A model generated the notes under the pieces. That model was not told where the DNA came from. It ran no database searches and saw nothing but the letters and a program-made list of their open reading frames with translations. Source: Streptomyces sp. NBC_01723 (GTDB taxonomy: Bacteria; Actinomycetota; Actinomycetes; Streptomycetales; Streptomycetaceae). From it: a stretch of 64,000 nt of DNA. The stretch's first letter is position 1, and each line of letters begins with the position of its first letter. The stretch spans positions 4,762,001 to 4,826,000 of the forward strand of contig NZ_CP109171.1 in assembly GCF_036246005.1 (NCBI RefSeq), read 5' to 3'. The translations under genes and the position numbers were made by a program. Positions 8,703 to 16,917 of the stretch are shown here, one piece after another.

Positions 8703-9155
8703 ATGACACCGCAGGACCTCGTGATCCGCATGCTGCCCCCCTTCGCCGGCTGGCTGGCGCTCGCCGCGCTCGCCCTGCCCGGCGGCTCCCCGCTGCGCGG
8801 CGCGGCCGTCGCCGTCTTCCTGGCCGTCGGCCCCGGCGCCGCCCTGGTCAGAATCTGCGGGCCCGCCCTCCGGGCCCGCCGTGCCGAGGCCCCCGCCGAG
8901 CACCGGGAAGACGCCTTCGAGCGCCACTCCGACCTGCTGGAACAGCTGGTGCTGGCCGTCCTGCTGAGCGTCAGCGCCGCGATCCTCGTCGCCACGGCGC
9001 TGATCGCCACGCACGCCCTCAGCGGCGACCGCGTCCTGCTGGCGCTCACCCTGCTGACCACCCTCGCCGCCTTCTGCCCGAGCCTGCGTGCCCTGCCGGC
9101 GCCCAGGACGGCGCCGGGCGCCGCGCCACCGACACGGAAGGGTTCCACTCTGTGA
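8703..9155 (+). CDS. Small membrane protein of the glycopolymer operon
   Basis: A 150-residue protein with ATG at 8703 preceded by a GAGGAGG site 14 bases after the previous stop. Two hydrophobic segments (about residues 13-55) are followed by a charged, His/Glu-rich loop, two more membrane segments (about 82-130) and a short Pro/Arg tail. Its GTGA end overlaps the start of the hydrolase gene, so it is translated within the same operon. It is not recognised as a known family. An accessory or scaffold role for the neighbouring membrane enzyme is possible but unproven. Confidence 0.7.
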   Translation: MTPQDLVIRMLPPFAGWLALAALALPGGSPLRGAAVAVFLAVGPGAALVRICGPALRARRAEAPAEHREDAFERHSDLLEQLVLAVLLSVSAAILVATALIATHALSGDRVLLALTLLTTLAAFCPSLRALPAPRTAPGAAPPTRKGSTL

Positions 9156-10297
9156 GGTTCGCCCGTCCCGCTCGCCGCACCAACGCGGACTCGACGACCG
9201 GACAGCACCGCCGACCAACGCACCCGACGCGCCCCGCACGCCCCGCGACCCCGGGCAGGCGCCGCCTGCTGATCACGTCCATCACCGCCATCTGCGCGGT
9301 CCTGGTCGCGGTGCTCGCCCTGCGCGACGCCTCGGGACCCGCCGACCCGGCCGACGACCCGAGATGCCGCCCCACCGCCCTCCTCGAACCGCCCTGCGGC
9401 GCCTGGTTCGGCGCCTTCGTGCCGCACGACAAGTCCGACCTGGCCGCGAAGGTCCGGGAGTACGAGAAGAACGTCGGCCGTGGGCTCGACATCGTGTACA
9501 CGTACCACGACATGTCCGCCGTCACGGAGACCCGGCTGGAGGGCCAGCTCCTCACCGAGCAGGAACAGCGCGTCGGCGAGGACCGCATGCTGCTGCTGTC
9601 CTGGGAGAGCAAGTGGTGGGGCGGCACCAAGGGCCGGCAGCCCACCTGGAGGCAGATCGCCGCCGGCGACCTGGACGAGTCGGTGATCGACGTCCAGGCG
9701 CGGCGCGTCAAGGAGTACGGGCAGCGCACGGGCAAGAAGGTGTTCCTCTCCTTCGACCTGGAGATGGACACCCGCACCCCGGACAACGGCACCCCCGCCG
9801 ACTACGTCCGCGCCTACCGCCACATCCACGACCGCTTCCGCGAACTGGGCGTCGACAACGTGGTGTGGACCTGGATCATCACCGGATACCTGAACCACGG
9901 CGACCTGTTCGAGCGGATGTACCCGGGCGACGACTACGTCGACTGGATCGGCTACAACCAGTACAACTACTACCTCTGCCACAAGACCGGCTGGCTCAGC
10001 TTCGCGCAGACGCAGTACGCCACCCACGACTGGATCCGCGCCCACATCTCCGACGACAAGCCCCTGATGCTCTCGGAGTTCGGCAGCGCCTCCGACCCGA
10101 AGCGCCCGGACCGGCAGGCGGAGTGGTACGCGCAGGTGCCCCGGGTGCTCAAGGACCTGGAAGGCGTCAAGGCGGCCCTCCAGTGGAACTACCGCGACCC
10201 GGGACCGCACTGCAACCTGGCCGTGGCGAACGGCCAGGCGTGGGACAGCCTGCGGGAGGTGGCCGCCGACCCGCACCTCAACCAGCCGCACGGCTGA
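9152..10297 (+). CDS. Membrane-anchored GH26-like beta-glycanase (mannanase/endoglucanase type)
   Basis: A 381-residue protein starting at GTG 9152. A basic Arg-rich N-terminus and one membrane segment (about residues 41-60) anchor an exported TIM-barrel-like domain. Landmarks are AWFGAFVPHDKSD, FLSFDLEMDT, VVWTWIITGYLNHGDLF, YVDWIGYNQYNYY and MLSEFGSAS. The last holds a Glu in the position of the GH26-type nucleophile, and the acid/base would be expected in an earlier strand. Such enzymes cut beta-mannans or mixed glucans. In polysaccharide operons a resident hydrolase often trims or releases the polymer made by the same operon, which is the inferred role. GH26-like is a motif judgement; another clan-A family is possible. 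Confidence 0.75.
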   Translation: MRFARPARRTNADSTTGQHRRPTHPTRPARPATPGRRRLLITSITAICAVLVAVLALRDASGPADPADDPRCRPTALLEPPCGAWFGAFVPHDKSDLAAKVREYEKNVGRGLDIVYTYHDMSAVTETRLEGQLLTEQEQRVGEDRMLLLSWESKWWGGTKGRQPTWRQIAAGDLDESVIDVQARRVKEYGQRTGKKVFLSFDLEMDTRTPDNGTPADYVRAYRHIHDRFRELGVDNVVWTWIITGYLNHGDLFERMYPGDDYVDWIGYNQYNYYLCHKTGWLSFAQTQYATHDWIRAHISDDKPLMLSEFGSASDPKRPDRQAEWYAQVPRVLKDLEGVKAALQWNYRDPGPHCNLAVANGQAWDSLREVAADPHLNQPHG

Positions 10298-10319
10298 CCG
10301 CCACCCCGCCGGACAGGCC

Positions 10320-11171
10320 CTACCCCGCGAACTCGGGGCCCCGCACCATCGCCCGCCCCCGCCGGTACCAGCGCCACGCGACGGTCTTCGGGCCGTCGCG
10401 GTAGGGGGCGACGCGGGCGCCGCCGCCCGCCAGCCAGGACTCGACGTCGGCGACCGTGTGGCTCCGCCGCACGATCAGCCGGGCGATGCGGTACCGCTCG
10501 TCGCGGTCCGAGCTGAGCGCGTGCCGCACGGCGGTCGCCGTCTCGTACCCGGCCCGGGCCGACGACGCCCGCACCTTCGCGCTGTTGTAGCCGTGCGGGT
10601 AGGCGAGGTGGCGGACCGGATGCCCGAGGGCGTCCTCCAGGACCGCCTTGGACTCGCGGAGTTCGTGCGCCAGGGCCGTGCCGGACAGGGTGTCGAGCTG
10701 CGCGTGCGTGACGGTGTGGCTGCCGATCTCCATGCCGGAACGTTCCAGCCCGGCCACCGCGTCCAGCGTCATCATCGGGGCGGGCGGCAGCAGACTGCGG
10801 CCGCCCGGCACGATGGCCCCGGTGGTGAGGTACGCGGTGGCGGGCAGCGCCCGCTCGGCCAGCGCCTCGGCGGTGGGCCCGGGCAGGTCGGCGAAGCCGT
10901 CGTCGAAGGTGAGCAGCACCGGCCGGGGCGGCAGCGGCGCCCGCCCGGCGAGATGGTCGGCGAGCGCACTGATCGTGACGGGCCTCATGCCGCTGTCGAC
11001 GATCGCGTCCAGCTGCGCGGCGAACTCCTTCGGCGTGACGGTGAACTCGGCGATCCACGACGGCGGGTCCTCCATCACCGCGTGGTACAGGAACACGGGT
11101 ATGTGTCCGCCACCCGGCGCCCGGACGCCCTCGCGCGCACCGCCCGCTCCCGGTGCCCCGGCCCCGCTCAC
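10320..11171 (-). CDS. NodB-type polysaccharide deacetylase
   Basis: A 283-residue carbohydrate esterase family 4 protein. It has motif 1 TFDDGF, with the catalytic base and metal Asp, motif 2 SHTVTHAQL giving the H-x3-H metal pair, and a late YPHGYNS region corresponding to motif 3. These are the residues needed for metal-dependent N- or O-deacetylation. There is no signal peptide or clear membrane anchor; a Gly/Ala-rich ~20-residue leader precedes the domain. The start is a GTG whose GTGA overlaps the stop of the glycosyltransferase gene, so it is coupled to it. It converges with the rightward operon only 22 bases from the hydrolase stop. It likely deacetylates the polymer or its precursor. 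Confidence 0.85.
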   Translation of the reverse strand: MSGAGAPGAGGAREGVRAPGGGHIPVFLYHAVMEDPPSWIAEFTVTPKEFAAQLDAIVDSGMRPVTISALADHLAGRAPLPPRPVLLTFDDGFADLPGPTAEALAERALPATAYLTTGAIVPGGRSLLPPAPMMTLDAVAGLERSGMEIGSHTVTHAQLDTLSGTALAHELRESKAVLEDALGHPVRHLAYPHGYNSAKVRASSARAGYETATAVRHALSSDRDERYRIARLIVRRSHTVADVESWLAGGGARVAPYRDGPKTVAWRWYRRGRAMVRGPEFAG

Positions 11172-12514
11172 CGCGCCTCACCCCCGGCCGCACGCAGCGC
11201 GCGCCGGGCGCGCAGATAGCCGACGGGGCCGTACAGCATGCCCCGGCGCTGCAACCGCGCCAGGCGCCGCGGCCAGGGATGCGTACGGGAGTCGTGACCG
11301 CCCGGCGCCCCCACCGCCTCCGCGTCCTCGCCGGTGGCGGTGGCGCGTACGGCGGTCAGGCGCCGGGCGTGCGCGAGTCCGCCCGGCACCCGGGCGAGGA
11401 GGGCCGGCAGCAGCGCCGGCCGGTTCACCAGGATCGCCGTGAGGTACGCGGTGAGGCCGGCGCCGTAGCCGTACGCCTGGGTCTCCAGGTCGCGCCAGGT
11501 CTCCCGGTGGTGGTGCCAGACCAGCGCCCGGGGCGTGTAGTGCAGCCGCTGCCCCTGGGCGAGGACGCGGACGAACCCGTAGAGGTCGTCGCCGCCCCGC
11601 GCGGGGGTGCCCGCGCCGGTCGCCGGGTCGAAGCCGCCGACCGTCCGCAGCACCGCCGTACGGAAGGCCATGTTGGCGCCCGAGCCGAACCGGCCCGCGG
11701 TGAACGGGAACAGGGGCTCGTCGGCGGGCGGTTGCTCCGGGTCGTACGTGCGCGGGACGAAGCCCTTCGAGAAGCCGCCGTGGCCCTCCAGGAGCACCTG
11801 GGCGGGGGTGCTCAGCCGCGCGGGCAGGATCAGGCCGGTGGTACAGCCGAGACGCGGGTCGGCGGCGAACGGCGCGGTCAGTTCGGTGAGCCAGCGCGGG
11901 TCGGCGACCACGTCGTCGTCGGTGAAGGCGACCACCTCGCCCCGGACCATCGCGAGGCCCCGGTTGTGCGCGACGGCGAGTCCGGGGACCGGCTCGCACA
12001 CGTACCGCACCCGCTCGCCGTACTTCCGCTCGATCAGCTCCCGGGTCTCACCGGTCACGGGCGCGTTGTCGACCACGACGATCTCGAAGTCCGGGTGGTC
12101 CTGGGCGAGCAGCGAGTCGAGGGCGCGGGCGAGCTGGTCCGCGCGTTCCCGGGTGGCGACCACGACACTGACGGACGGCGGCGCGGGCCGTGGCTCGGGC
12201 GGCGCTCCCCGGGGCAGCTCCCGCGCGAGCCCGGCCAGCACCCGTGTGGGGTCCGCGCCCTCGGGGACCTGCCCTAGGAGCGTGCCCACGGGCAGGCCCG
12301 CGCGTCTGACCAGCACGAACACCGCGCCGGACGTCACCGGCGGGCTCCCCGGGCCCGGCCGCAGTACCGCCGCCTCCCCCTCTTCCCCCGCCGCGCCGGT
12401 GCCGTCGCCGAGATCCAGCTCGGCCACCTGCACCGCCCCGATGCGCAGGAAGTCGTCGATCTCCCGCCGTGTCTCCCGCAACGTCTCCTGCCGCGCACGC
12501 CGCCCACCGGCCAT
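11168..12514 (-). CDS. Family 2 glycosyltransferase
   Basis: A 448-residue protein with a GT-A domain starting near residue 113 (SVSVVVATRERADQL). The nucleotide and metal site is AFTDDDVVADPRWL, and a later acceptor-side motif is ARGGDDLYGFVR. About 110 N-terminal residues form a separate domain rich in Gly/Ala/Pro. Downstream of the catalytic core a hydrophobic amphipathic region (TAYLTAILVNRPALLPAL) may attach it to the membrane. It is the middle gene of the leftward arm: a 27-base gap separates it from the acyltransferase gene and it overlaps the deacetylase gene. Expected role: adding a sugar to the lipid-linked or surface glycan. The donor is not predictable. Confidence 0.9.
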   Translation of the reverse strand: MAGGRRARQETLRETRREIDDFLRIGAVQVAELDLGDGTGAAGEEGEAAVLRPGPGSPPVTSGAVFVLVRRAGLPVGTLLGQVPEGADPTRVLAGLARELPRGAPPEPRPAPPSVSVVVATRERADQLARALDSLLAQDHPDFEIVVVDNAPVTGETRELIERKYGERVRYVCEPVPGLAVAHNRGLAMVRGEVVAFTDDDVVADPRWLTELTAPFAADPRLGCTTGLILPARLSTPAQVLLEGHGGFSKGFVPRTYDPEQPPADEPLFPFTAGRFGSGANMAFRTAVLRTVGGFDPATGAGTPARGGDDLYGFVRVLAQGQRLHYTPRALVWHHHRETWRDLETQAYGYGAGLTAYLTAILVNRPALLPALLARVPGGLAHARRLTAVRATATGEDAEAVGAPGGHDSRTHPWPRRLARLQRRGMLYGPVGYLRARRALRAAGGEAR

Positions 12515-12541
12515 GCGCCCACCCCCTCGTGGTTGACCTCG

Positions 12542-13627
12542 TCAGGACCTGCGCAGCCGGGCCGCGCCCCTCAACGTCCGTACCGCGAGCGACGCCAGCC
12601 GCGGCCGGTCGCGCACGAAGCCGTGCGCGCGGCGGGCCGGTTCGCGGCCGAGCCAGTGCAGGGCGGCGCCCGCCCCCGGGCGCGTCGCCGCCCCCTCGTA
12701 CACCGGCAGTTCCCCGGTCTTCAGCGAGTCCTTGTACTCCGCCGGGCCCCGCCCCATGTCCAGCAGCCCGATGCCCTCGGCGGCCGCGGCCTCCGCCATC
12801 CGCAGGTGCAGGACGAGCCCCGGCGAGTACTTGGCGAAGTCCGGGTCGTAGGCCGGGAACCAGCACGCCAGGACCGTCGCCGAACGCAGCCCGAAGTGGG
12901 CGGCGACCGGCCGGCCGCCCGCGTAGAGCACGGACAGGGTGCCCGTGCACTCCGGCGCGCGCGTCTGGGTGAGCCTGCCGACGAGCCGGCTGATCCACTC
13001 CTGCGCGAACCGGTCCCGGCGTCCCGTCCTGCGGTACTGCGCGGACTTCCACTCCATGAGCGTGCGCAGCGCGGCCGGCTCACGCTCGTCGAAGACGAAG
13101 CGCACGGCGCCGGCCTGGCGGCCCAGCCTGCGCTCCTTGGCGAGCGTGGTCTTCAGGAACTTCGGCGACTGGGTGCGCAGGACGTTCTCGTACGCCTCGT
13201 AGCCCTTCTCCACGTCGATGACGTAGGTGGTGTGCTCCTCGGCGGCGTACGGCACGAACAGCCCCTGTTCGGCCTCCAGGTTGTCGAAGGCGAGACTCGA
13301 CAGGGAGCAGGCCCGCAGCAGTCCGCGGGGATCCGGGGCGAGGCCCTGGCGCAGCACCGCGCCCTGGCAGTCCGACACCCCCAGCCCGATCGCCCGGCCC
13401 TGGCCCAGCGGTCCGCGTTCGTGCGGCAGGAATCCGGCCGCCTCACCGCCGTCGTACAGCACCGCCACCCGCGCCCGCGGCCGTACCCGGCCCACGGCGT
13501 CGGTGAACTCCGGTTCCATGAAAGGGTTGCGCGGCGCCGTCGACTTGGCGCGTATGTCCCGCCAGTGCTCCCGTTCCCCCTCGCCCAGCTCCTGTGGCCC
13601 GAGCACACGTACGCGTCCGCTGTTCAA
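12542..13627 (-). CDS. CelD/FemAB-like GNAT acyltransferase
   Basis: An acyltransferase of the CelD/Acetyltransf_6 type, related to FemAB aminoacyl transferases. Recognisable pieces are WRDIRAKSTAPRNPFMEPEF near the N-terminus, VRFVFDEREPAALRTLMEWK, GRPVAAHFGLRS and GIGLLDMGRGPAEYKDSL near the C-terminus, the typical double-GNAT pattern. The start is uncertain. I chose a TTG at 13627 because a G-run ribosome binding site lies a few bases upstream; the frame stays open to an ATG at 13726 but those residues look unlike protein. As the first gene of the leftward arm it probably acylates the glycan made by its neighbours. Confidence 0.8.
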   Translation of the reverse strand: MNSGRVRVLGPQELGEGEREHWRDIRAKSTAPRNPFMEPEFTDAVGRVRPRARVAVLYDGGEAAGFLPHERGPLGQGRAIGLGVSDCQGAVLRQGLAPDPRGLLRACSLSSLAFDNLEAEQGLFVPYAAEEHTTYVIDVEKGYEAYENVLRTQSPKFLKTTLAKERRLGRQAGAVRFVFDEREPAALRTLMEWKSAQYRRTGRRDRFAQEWISRLVGRLTQTRAPECTGTLSVLYAGGRPVAAHFGLRSATVLACWFPAYDPDFAKYSPGLVLHLRMAEAAAAEGIGLLDMGRGPAEYKDSLKTGELPVYEGAATRPGAGAALHWLGREPARRAHGFVRDRPRLASLAVRTLRGAARLRRS

Positions 13628-13860
13628 CCCGACCCCCCGATCAAGTCCCCCCTGGACAACAGGAAGGTACCCCGGGGGCTGACTCGAGGGGTAGGTAGCA
13701 GACCATGTTGTTGCCAACCGGTGCACAGGCCTTTAACCGGCTTTAGCCGATGATGTGCCAGGTTTCGGACATGTTCGTGCGTCGTCGTGCGCGTTCGAAC
13801 GCACTCGCTGCGTCCTCGTTCGGAACCGGTCGCGGGTGAGTCGGATGGGTGTCGCGTCCG

Positions 13861-13872
13861 TATTCTCTGATC
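13861..13872 (+). promoter_or_regulatory. Candidate -10 for a leaderless HAD gene transcript
   Basis: TATTCT at 13861-13866 ends seven bases before the ATG at 13873, and no ribosome binding site is present. A weak TGAGTC lies 18 bases upstream of it. This geometry puts the transcription start at the start codon, giving a leaderless mRNA, which is common in Streptomyces. Confidence 0.4.
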
Positions 13873-14673
13873 ATGGACCGCACCGCATACTCACTCGTCG
13901 CCACCGATCTCGACGGCACGCTGCTCCGCGGCGACGACACCGTCTCCGAACGGTCGCTGGCCGCGCTGGCGCGGGTGGCCCGGGCGGGTGCGCGGCACCT
14001 GGTGGTGACGGGGCGCCCGGCACCCCGGGTGCGGCCCCTGCTCGACCGCCTCGGGTGCACGGGGCTCGCGGTGTGCGGGCAGGGCGCGCAGGTGTACGAC
14101 GCCGGCGCGCACCGGATGCTGTGGTCGGTGACCCTGGACCGGGAGCTGGCGGAGACCGCGCTCGGCAAGATCGAGGCCGAGGTGGGCCAGGTGCACGCCG
14201 CGGTCGACCAGGACGGCGTCGACGGCCTGACCCTCATCGAGCCCGGGTACCTGATGCCCCACCCCACGCTGCCCGCGGTGCGGGTGGAGCGGCGCGACCA
14301 GCTGTGGCGCACCCCGATCAGCAAGGTGCTGCTGCGCCACCCCGACCTGAGCGACGACGAGTTGGCGTCGACGGCGCGCGCGGTGGTCGGCTCCCTCGCG
14401 ACGGTCACCATGTCGGGGCCCGGCACGGTGGAGCTGCAGCCGTGCGGCATCACCAAGGCGACCGGCCTGGCGCTGGCCGCCGAGCACCTGGGGGTGGGCC
14501 GGCGGCACACGATCGCCTTCGGCGACATGCCCAACGACATCCCCATGTTCGACTGGGCGGCGCACGGCGTCGCCATGGCCGGTGCCCACCCCGAACTCAA
14601 GGCGGTGGCCGACGAGGTCACGACGACGAACGAGGACGACGGCGTGGCCGTCGTCCTCGAACGGGTCTTCTGA
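13873..14673 (+). CDS. HAD-superfamily (Cof-type) phosphatase
   Basis: A 266-residue soluble phosphatase of the IIB/Cof branch. Motif I is VATDLDGTLLRGDD (nucleophile and acid Asp), motif II is VVTGRPAPRV, the motif III lysine sits around SKVLLRH or ITKATGL, and motif IV is AFGDMPNDIPMFDWA. All catalytic elements are present. Such enzymes dephosphorylate sugar phosphates or FMN/PLP; the substrate cannot be told. ATG 13873 is preferred, and a GTG at 13849 in frame would add eight residues. It ends 15 bases from the convergent transglycosylase gene. Confidence 0.9.
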   Translation: MDRTAYSLVATDLDGTLLRGDDTVSERSLAALARVARAGARHLVVTGRPAPRVRPLLDRLGCTGLAVCGQGAQVYDAGAHRMLWSVTLDRELAETALGKIEAEVGQVHAAVDQDGVDGLTLIEPGYLMPHPTLPAVRVERRDQLWRTPISKVLLRHPDLSDDELASTARAVVGSLATVTMSGPGTVELQPCGITKATGLALAAEHLGVGRRHTIAFGDMPNDIPMFDWAAHGVAMAGAHPELKAVADEVTTTNEDDGVAVVLERVF

Positions 14674-14688
14674 ACGTCCCGGTGCGGC

Positions 14689-15180
14689 TCAGTACGCGCC
14701 GAAGACGTTGTCCATCGAGCCGTACCGGTCGGCCGCGTAGTTGCAGGCGGCGGTGATGTTGGCGACCGGGTCGTACGGGTCCCAGGAGGTGCCCTCGACG
14801 TGGTACGCCTGGAAGGTCGGGTCGATCACCTGGAGCAGGCCCTTGGACGGGGTGCCGTTGATGGCGTTGATGTCCCAGTTGTTGATGGCGAGCGGGTTGC
14901 CGGACGACTCCCGCATGATGTTGCGGTGAATGCCCTCGTACGAGCCGGGGATGCCGTGCTGCGCCATGACGTCGAGCGACTCGCGGATCCAGCCGTCGAG
15001 GTTGTCCGGGTACGTGGTCGCCGCCGTGGCGGCCGTCTTGGTGGCGGCCGGGGTGGCCGCGGACGCGCCGGTGGCGCCGATGAGCGGCAGGGCGAGCACC
15101 GCGACACCGGTGCCGGCCACGGCGAGCCTGCGGGCGATGCGGGTGGTCCGGGCGTGACGGTTCTGACCGTTGGCAGACAT
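14689..15180 (-). CDS. Secreted SLT-domain lytic transglycosylase-like protein
   Basis: A 163-residue exported protein. A basic N-terminus and hydrophobic core end in an AXA-type signal site (GASAATPA, about residue 40), followed by a short Ala/Thr linker and a lysozyme-like SLT domain. The domain shows the catalytic Glu in MRESSGNPLAINNWD and the GLLQVIDPTF motif, so it should cleave the glycan backbone of peptidoglycan. The ATG at 15180 has an AGGAGAGG site. The 5' leader carries a ydaO-type riboswitch. Wall lytic genes under c-di-AMP control are a known Streptomyces theme (rpfA, NlpC/P60 genes), so expression should fall or rise with c-di-AMP and osmotic state. Confidence 0.9.
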   Translation of the reverse strand: MSANGQNRHARTTRIARRLAVAGTGVAVLALPLIGATGASAATPAATKTAATAATTYPDNLDGWIRESLDVMAQHGIPGSYEGIHRNIMRESSGNPLAINNWDINAINGTPSKGLLQVIDPTFQAYHVEGTSWDPYDPVANITAACNYAADRYGSMDNVFGAY

Positions 15181-15192
15181 CTGTATCCCTCT

Positions 15193-15335
15193 CCTGACGC
15201 CTGCGAGGTGAGCTGTCGGGTTCGGGCGGGGAGGTGCCCGGCCGCGCCCTGACGGGTACGGCTTCACCCCGAGCCGCTCCGGTGGTGACCGGTGCGGCGA
15301 CTTACCTGGGTCCCCCGCTCCTGCCGGCGAGTGAG
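15193..15335 (-). promoter_or_regulatory. c-di-AMP (ydaO-yuaA) riboswitch
   Basis: Three conserved blocks of the ydaO class occur in order on the minus strand. GGCAGGAGCGGGGGACCCAG lies at about 15306-15325, GGGGTGAAGC at 15261-15270, and CCGACAGCTCACCTCGCAGG inside 15196-15225, which ends a few bases before the ribosome binding site of the lytic transglycosylase gene. The last block is diagnostic for this RNA family. Its position inside the leader predicts ligand-dependent control of the wall hydrolase. Precise ends are approximate because folding was not computed. Confidence 0.85.
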
Positions 15336-15906
15336 TTGAGTGGATGACTGTGTGTACGGGCGATGGCAGGATTCGGCGTCCGCCCGACAGGCCGGGAACG
15401 TATGCGAGAGCACATGTCCGAAACAAGTGCAGGAATCACCCAACGCCCTGTTGACCTTGGTCTGAGGCGTTTGGGGCTCTTGATCCTTTGCGGTTGCCAA
15501 GCCTCAACTGGCTTGCGGGACAAAGGGAGGGCGCAGGTTGCGGCGGGGTTGCCCGAGGGTGCTCCGGAGTGAGCCAACTCACGGGCCTCAACAAGCGCGG
15601 CAAAACGGGCATTAGTCCCAACTGTGCTCCAACCGGCCCTGGATGCAGAGTGCTTCGCCCGTCCGGTGTTTTCGCGTGCCGCGCGGGCATCCGTTCGGGA
15701 CCGGGGAGGCGATATTGGTATCGGTCAATATGTGGTCATATCGACCGATCAAAAACATACCGCTCATGATCCGATACCGCCCGGCCTGTAACGGTGGGCG
15801 CTAGCGGTGATCGAAAGGTGACCGGATACGCTGACTCGAGTGGTGGCAGCGACCTATCGACAAACCAGGTAATCGCCAGTAGACACCAGCAGACAGGAGA
15901 CCCCTC
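15336..15906. other. Intergenic region upstream of riboswitch gene and polyprenyl synthase
   Basis: About 570 bases of divergent spacer. It should hold the promoter of the riboswitch transcript near 15345-15420 and that of the rightward synthase near 15790-15890. A conspicuously AT-rich patch at 15711-15790 contains nested inverted repeats (listed separately). Short open frames here have no ribosome binding site or family features and were not called. Confidence 0.5.
15717..15778. repeat. Nested inverted repeats, possible operator
   Basis: ATCGGTCAATATG (15720-15732) and CATATCGACCGAT (15737-15749) form a 13-bp arm pair with one mismatch around TGGT. An outer pair, GGTATCGG (15717-15724) and CCGATACC (15771-15778), is perfect. 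The block is AT-rich against a ~72% GC background and lies 130 bases upstream of the polyprenyl synthase start. It looks like a dimeric regulator site or a transcript-end hairpin; no adjacent regulator gene explains it. Confidence 0.55.
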
Positions 15907-16917
15907 GTGACCGTCGTCGGGCCGTTCGGGCTGAGCGTGCGGGACCAGGCTCTGGAAGCCGATGTCCAGGCCGGATTGGTCGCGGTCGAGGAAGGGTTGC
16001 TTGAGGCAACCAAAAGCGAGGTGCCCTTCATCACGGAGGCCGCCCAGCATCTGGTGCGGGCCGGCGGCAAGCGGTTCCGGCCGCTCCTTGTGATGCTCTC
16101 GGCCCAGTTCGGTGACCCCTATGCCCCCGGGATCGTGCCCTCGGCCGTGGTGGTGGAGCTGACCCACCTGGCCACGCTGTACCACGACGACGTGATGGAC
16201 GAGGCCGCCGTGCGGCGCGGGGTCGCCAGCGCCAATGTCCGCTGGGACAACTCGGTCGCGGTCCTGACCGGCGACTTCCTGTTCGCCCGTGCCTCCCAGA
16301 TCCTCGCCGACCTCGGGCCCGAGGCGGTCCGCGTGCAGGCCCTCGCGTTCGAGCGGCTGGTCACCGGCCAGATCCTGGAGACGGCGGGCCCGCAGGACGG
16401 CCGGGACCCCGTCGACCACTACCTGGACGTGCTGGGCGGCAAGACCGGCTCGCTGGTGGCCGTCTCCTGCCGGTTCGGCGCGATGATGTCGGGCGCCGAC
16501 GAGACGGTCGTGGACGTGCTCACCCAGTACGGCGAGCGGCTCGGCGTCGCCTTCCAGCTCGCGGACGACGTCCTGGACATCGCCTCCGACTCCCACGAGT
16601 CGGGCAAGACGCCCGGCACGGACCTGCGCGAGGGCATCCCCACCCTGCCGGTGCTCCGGCTGCGCGAGCGCGCGGCCCGGCTGGGCCTCGCCGAGGACGT
16701 CGCGCTGAGCGAGCTGCTCGCCTCCGACCTGAGCGACGACGCCCGGCACGCCGAGGCACTGCGCCTGCTGCGTGCCCACCCCGCGCTGGAGCACGCCCGG
16801 CGGGACACCGTCCGCTACGCCAAGGAAGCCCGCGCGGCCCTGGCCCCGCTGCGGGAGTGCGAGGCGAAGGCCGCGCTGGTGGAACTGTGCGACGCCGTGG
16901 TGCACCGGGCCGGCTGA
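15907..16917 (+). CDS. Long-chain polyprenyl diphosphate synthase
   Basis: A 336-residue trans-prenyltransferase condensing isopentenyl diphosphate onto an allylic primer. The first Asp-rich motif is LYHDDVMDEAAVRRG, the second is FQLADDVLDIASD, and RAGGKRFRP marks the diphosphate-binding Arg/Lys region. Residues before the first motif (LATLYHDD) are small or mid-sized, as expected for longer products. GTG 15907 follows an AGGAG site. In Streptomyces such an enzyme builds the menaquinone side chain, consistent with respiratory genes further along, but an octaprenyl/nonaprenyl product cannot be read from the sequence. It is monocistronic here. Confidence 0.9.
   Translation: MTVVGPFGLSVRDQALEADVQAGLVAVEEGLLEATKSEVPFITEAAQHLVRAGGKRFRPLLVMLSAQFGDPYAPGIVPSAVVVELTHLATLYHDDVMDEAAVRRGVASANVRWDNSVAVLTGDFLFARASQILADLGPEAVRVQALAFERLVTGQILETAGPQDGRDPVDHYLDVLGGKTGSLVAVSCRFGAMMSGADETVVDVLTQYGERLGVAFQLADDVLDIASDSHESGKTPGTDLREGIPTLPVLRLRERAARLGLAEDVALSELLASDLSDDARHAEALRLLRAHPALEHARRDTVRYAKEARAALAPLRECEAKAALVELCDAVVHRAG

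Noticed and set aside
4566-9155. A 1529-codon open frame spanning the flippase and membrane protein genes
   Set aside because: It is a GC-driven out-of-frame reading, Arg/Pro-rich and without motifs. Only its last 150 codons (8703-9155) are a real gene.
15363-15769. Small ORFs upstream of the polyprenyl synthase
   Set aside because: No ribosome sites or recognisable motifs, and the region holds promoter and palindromic elements instead.
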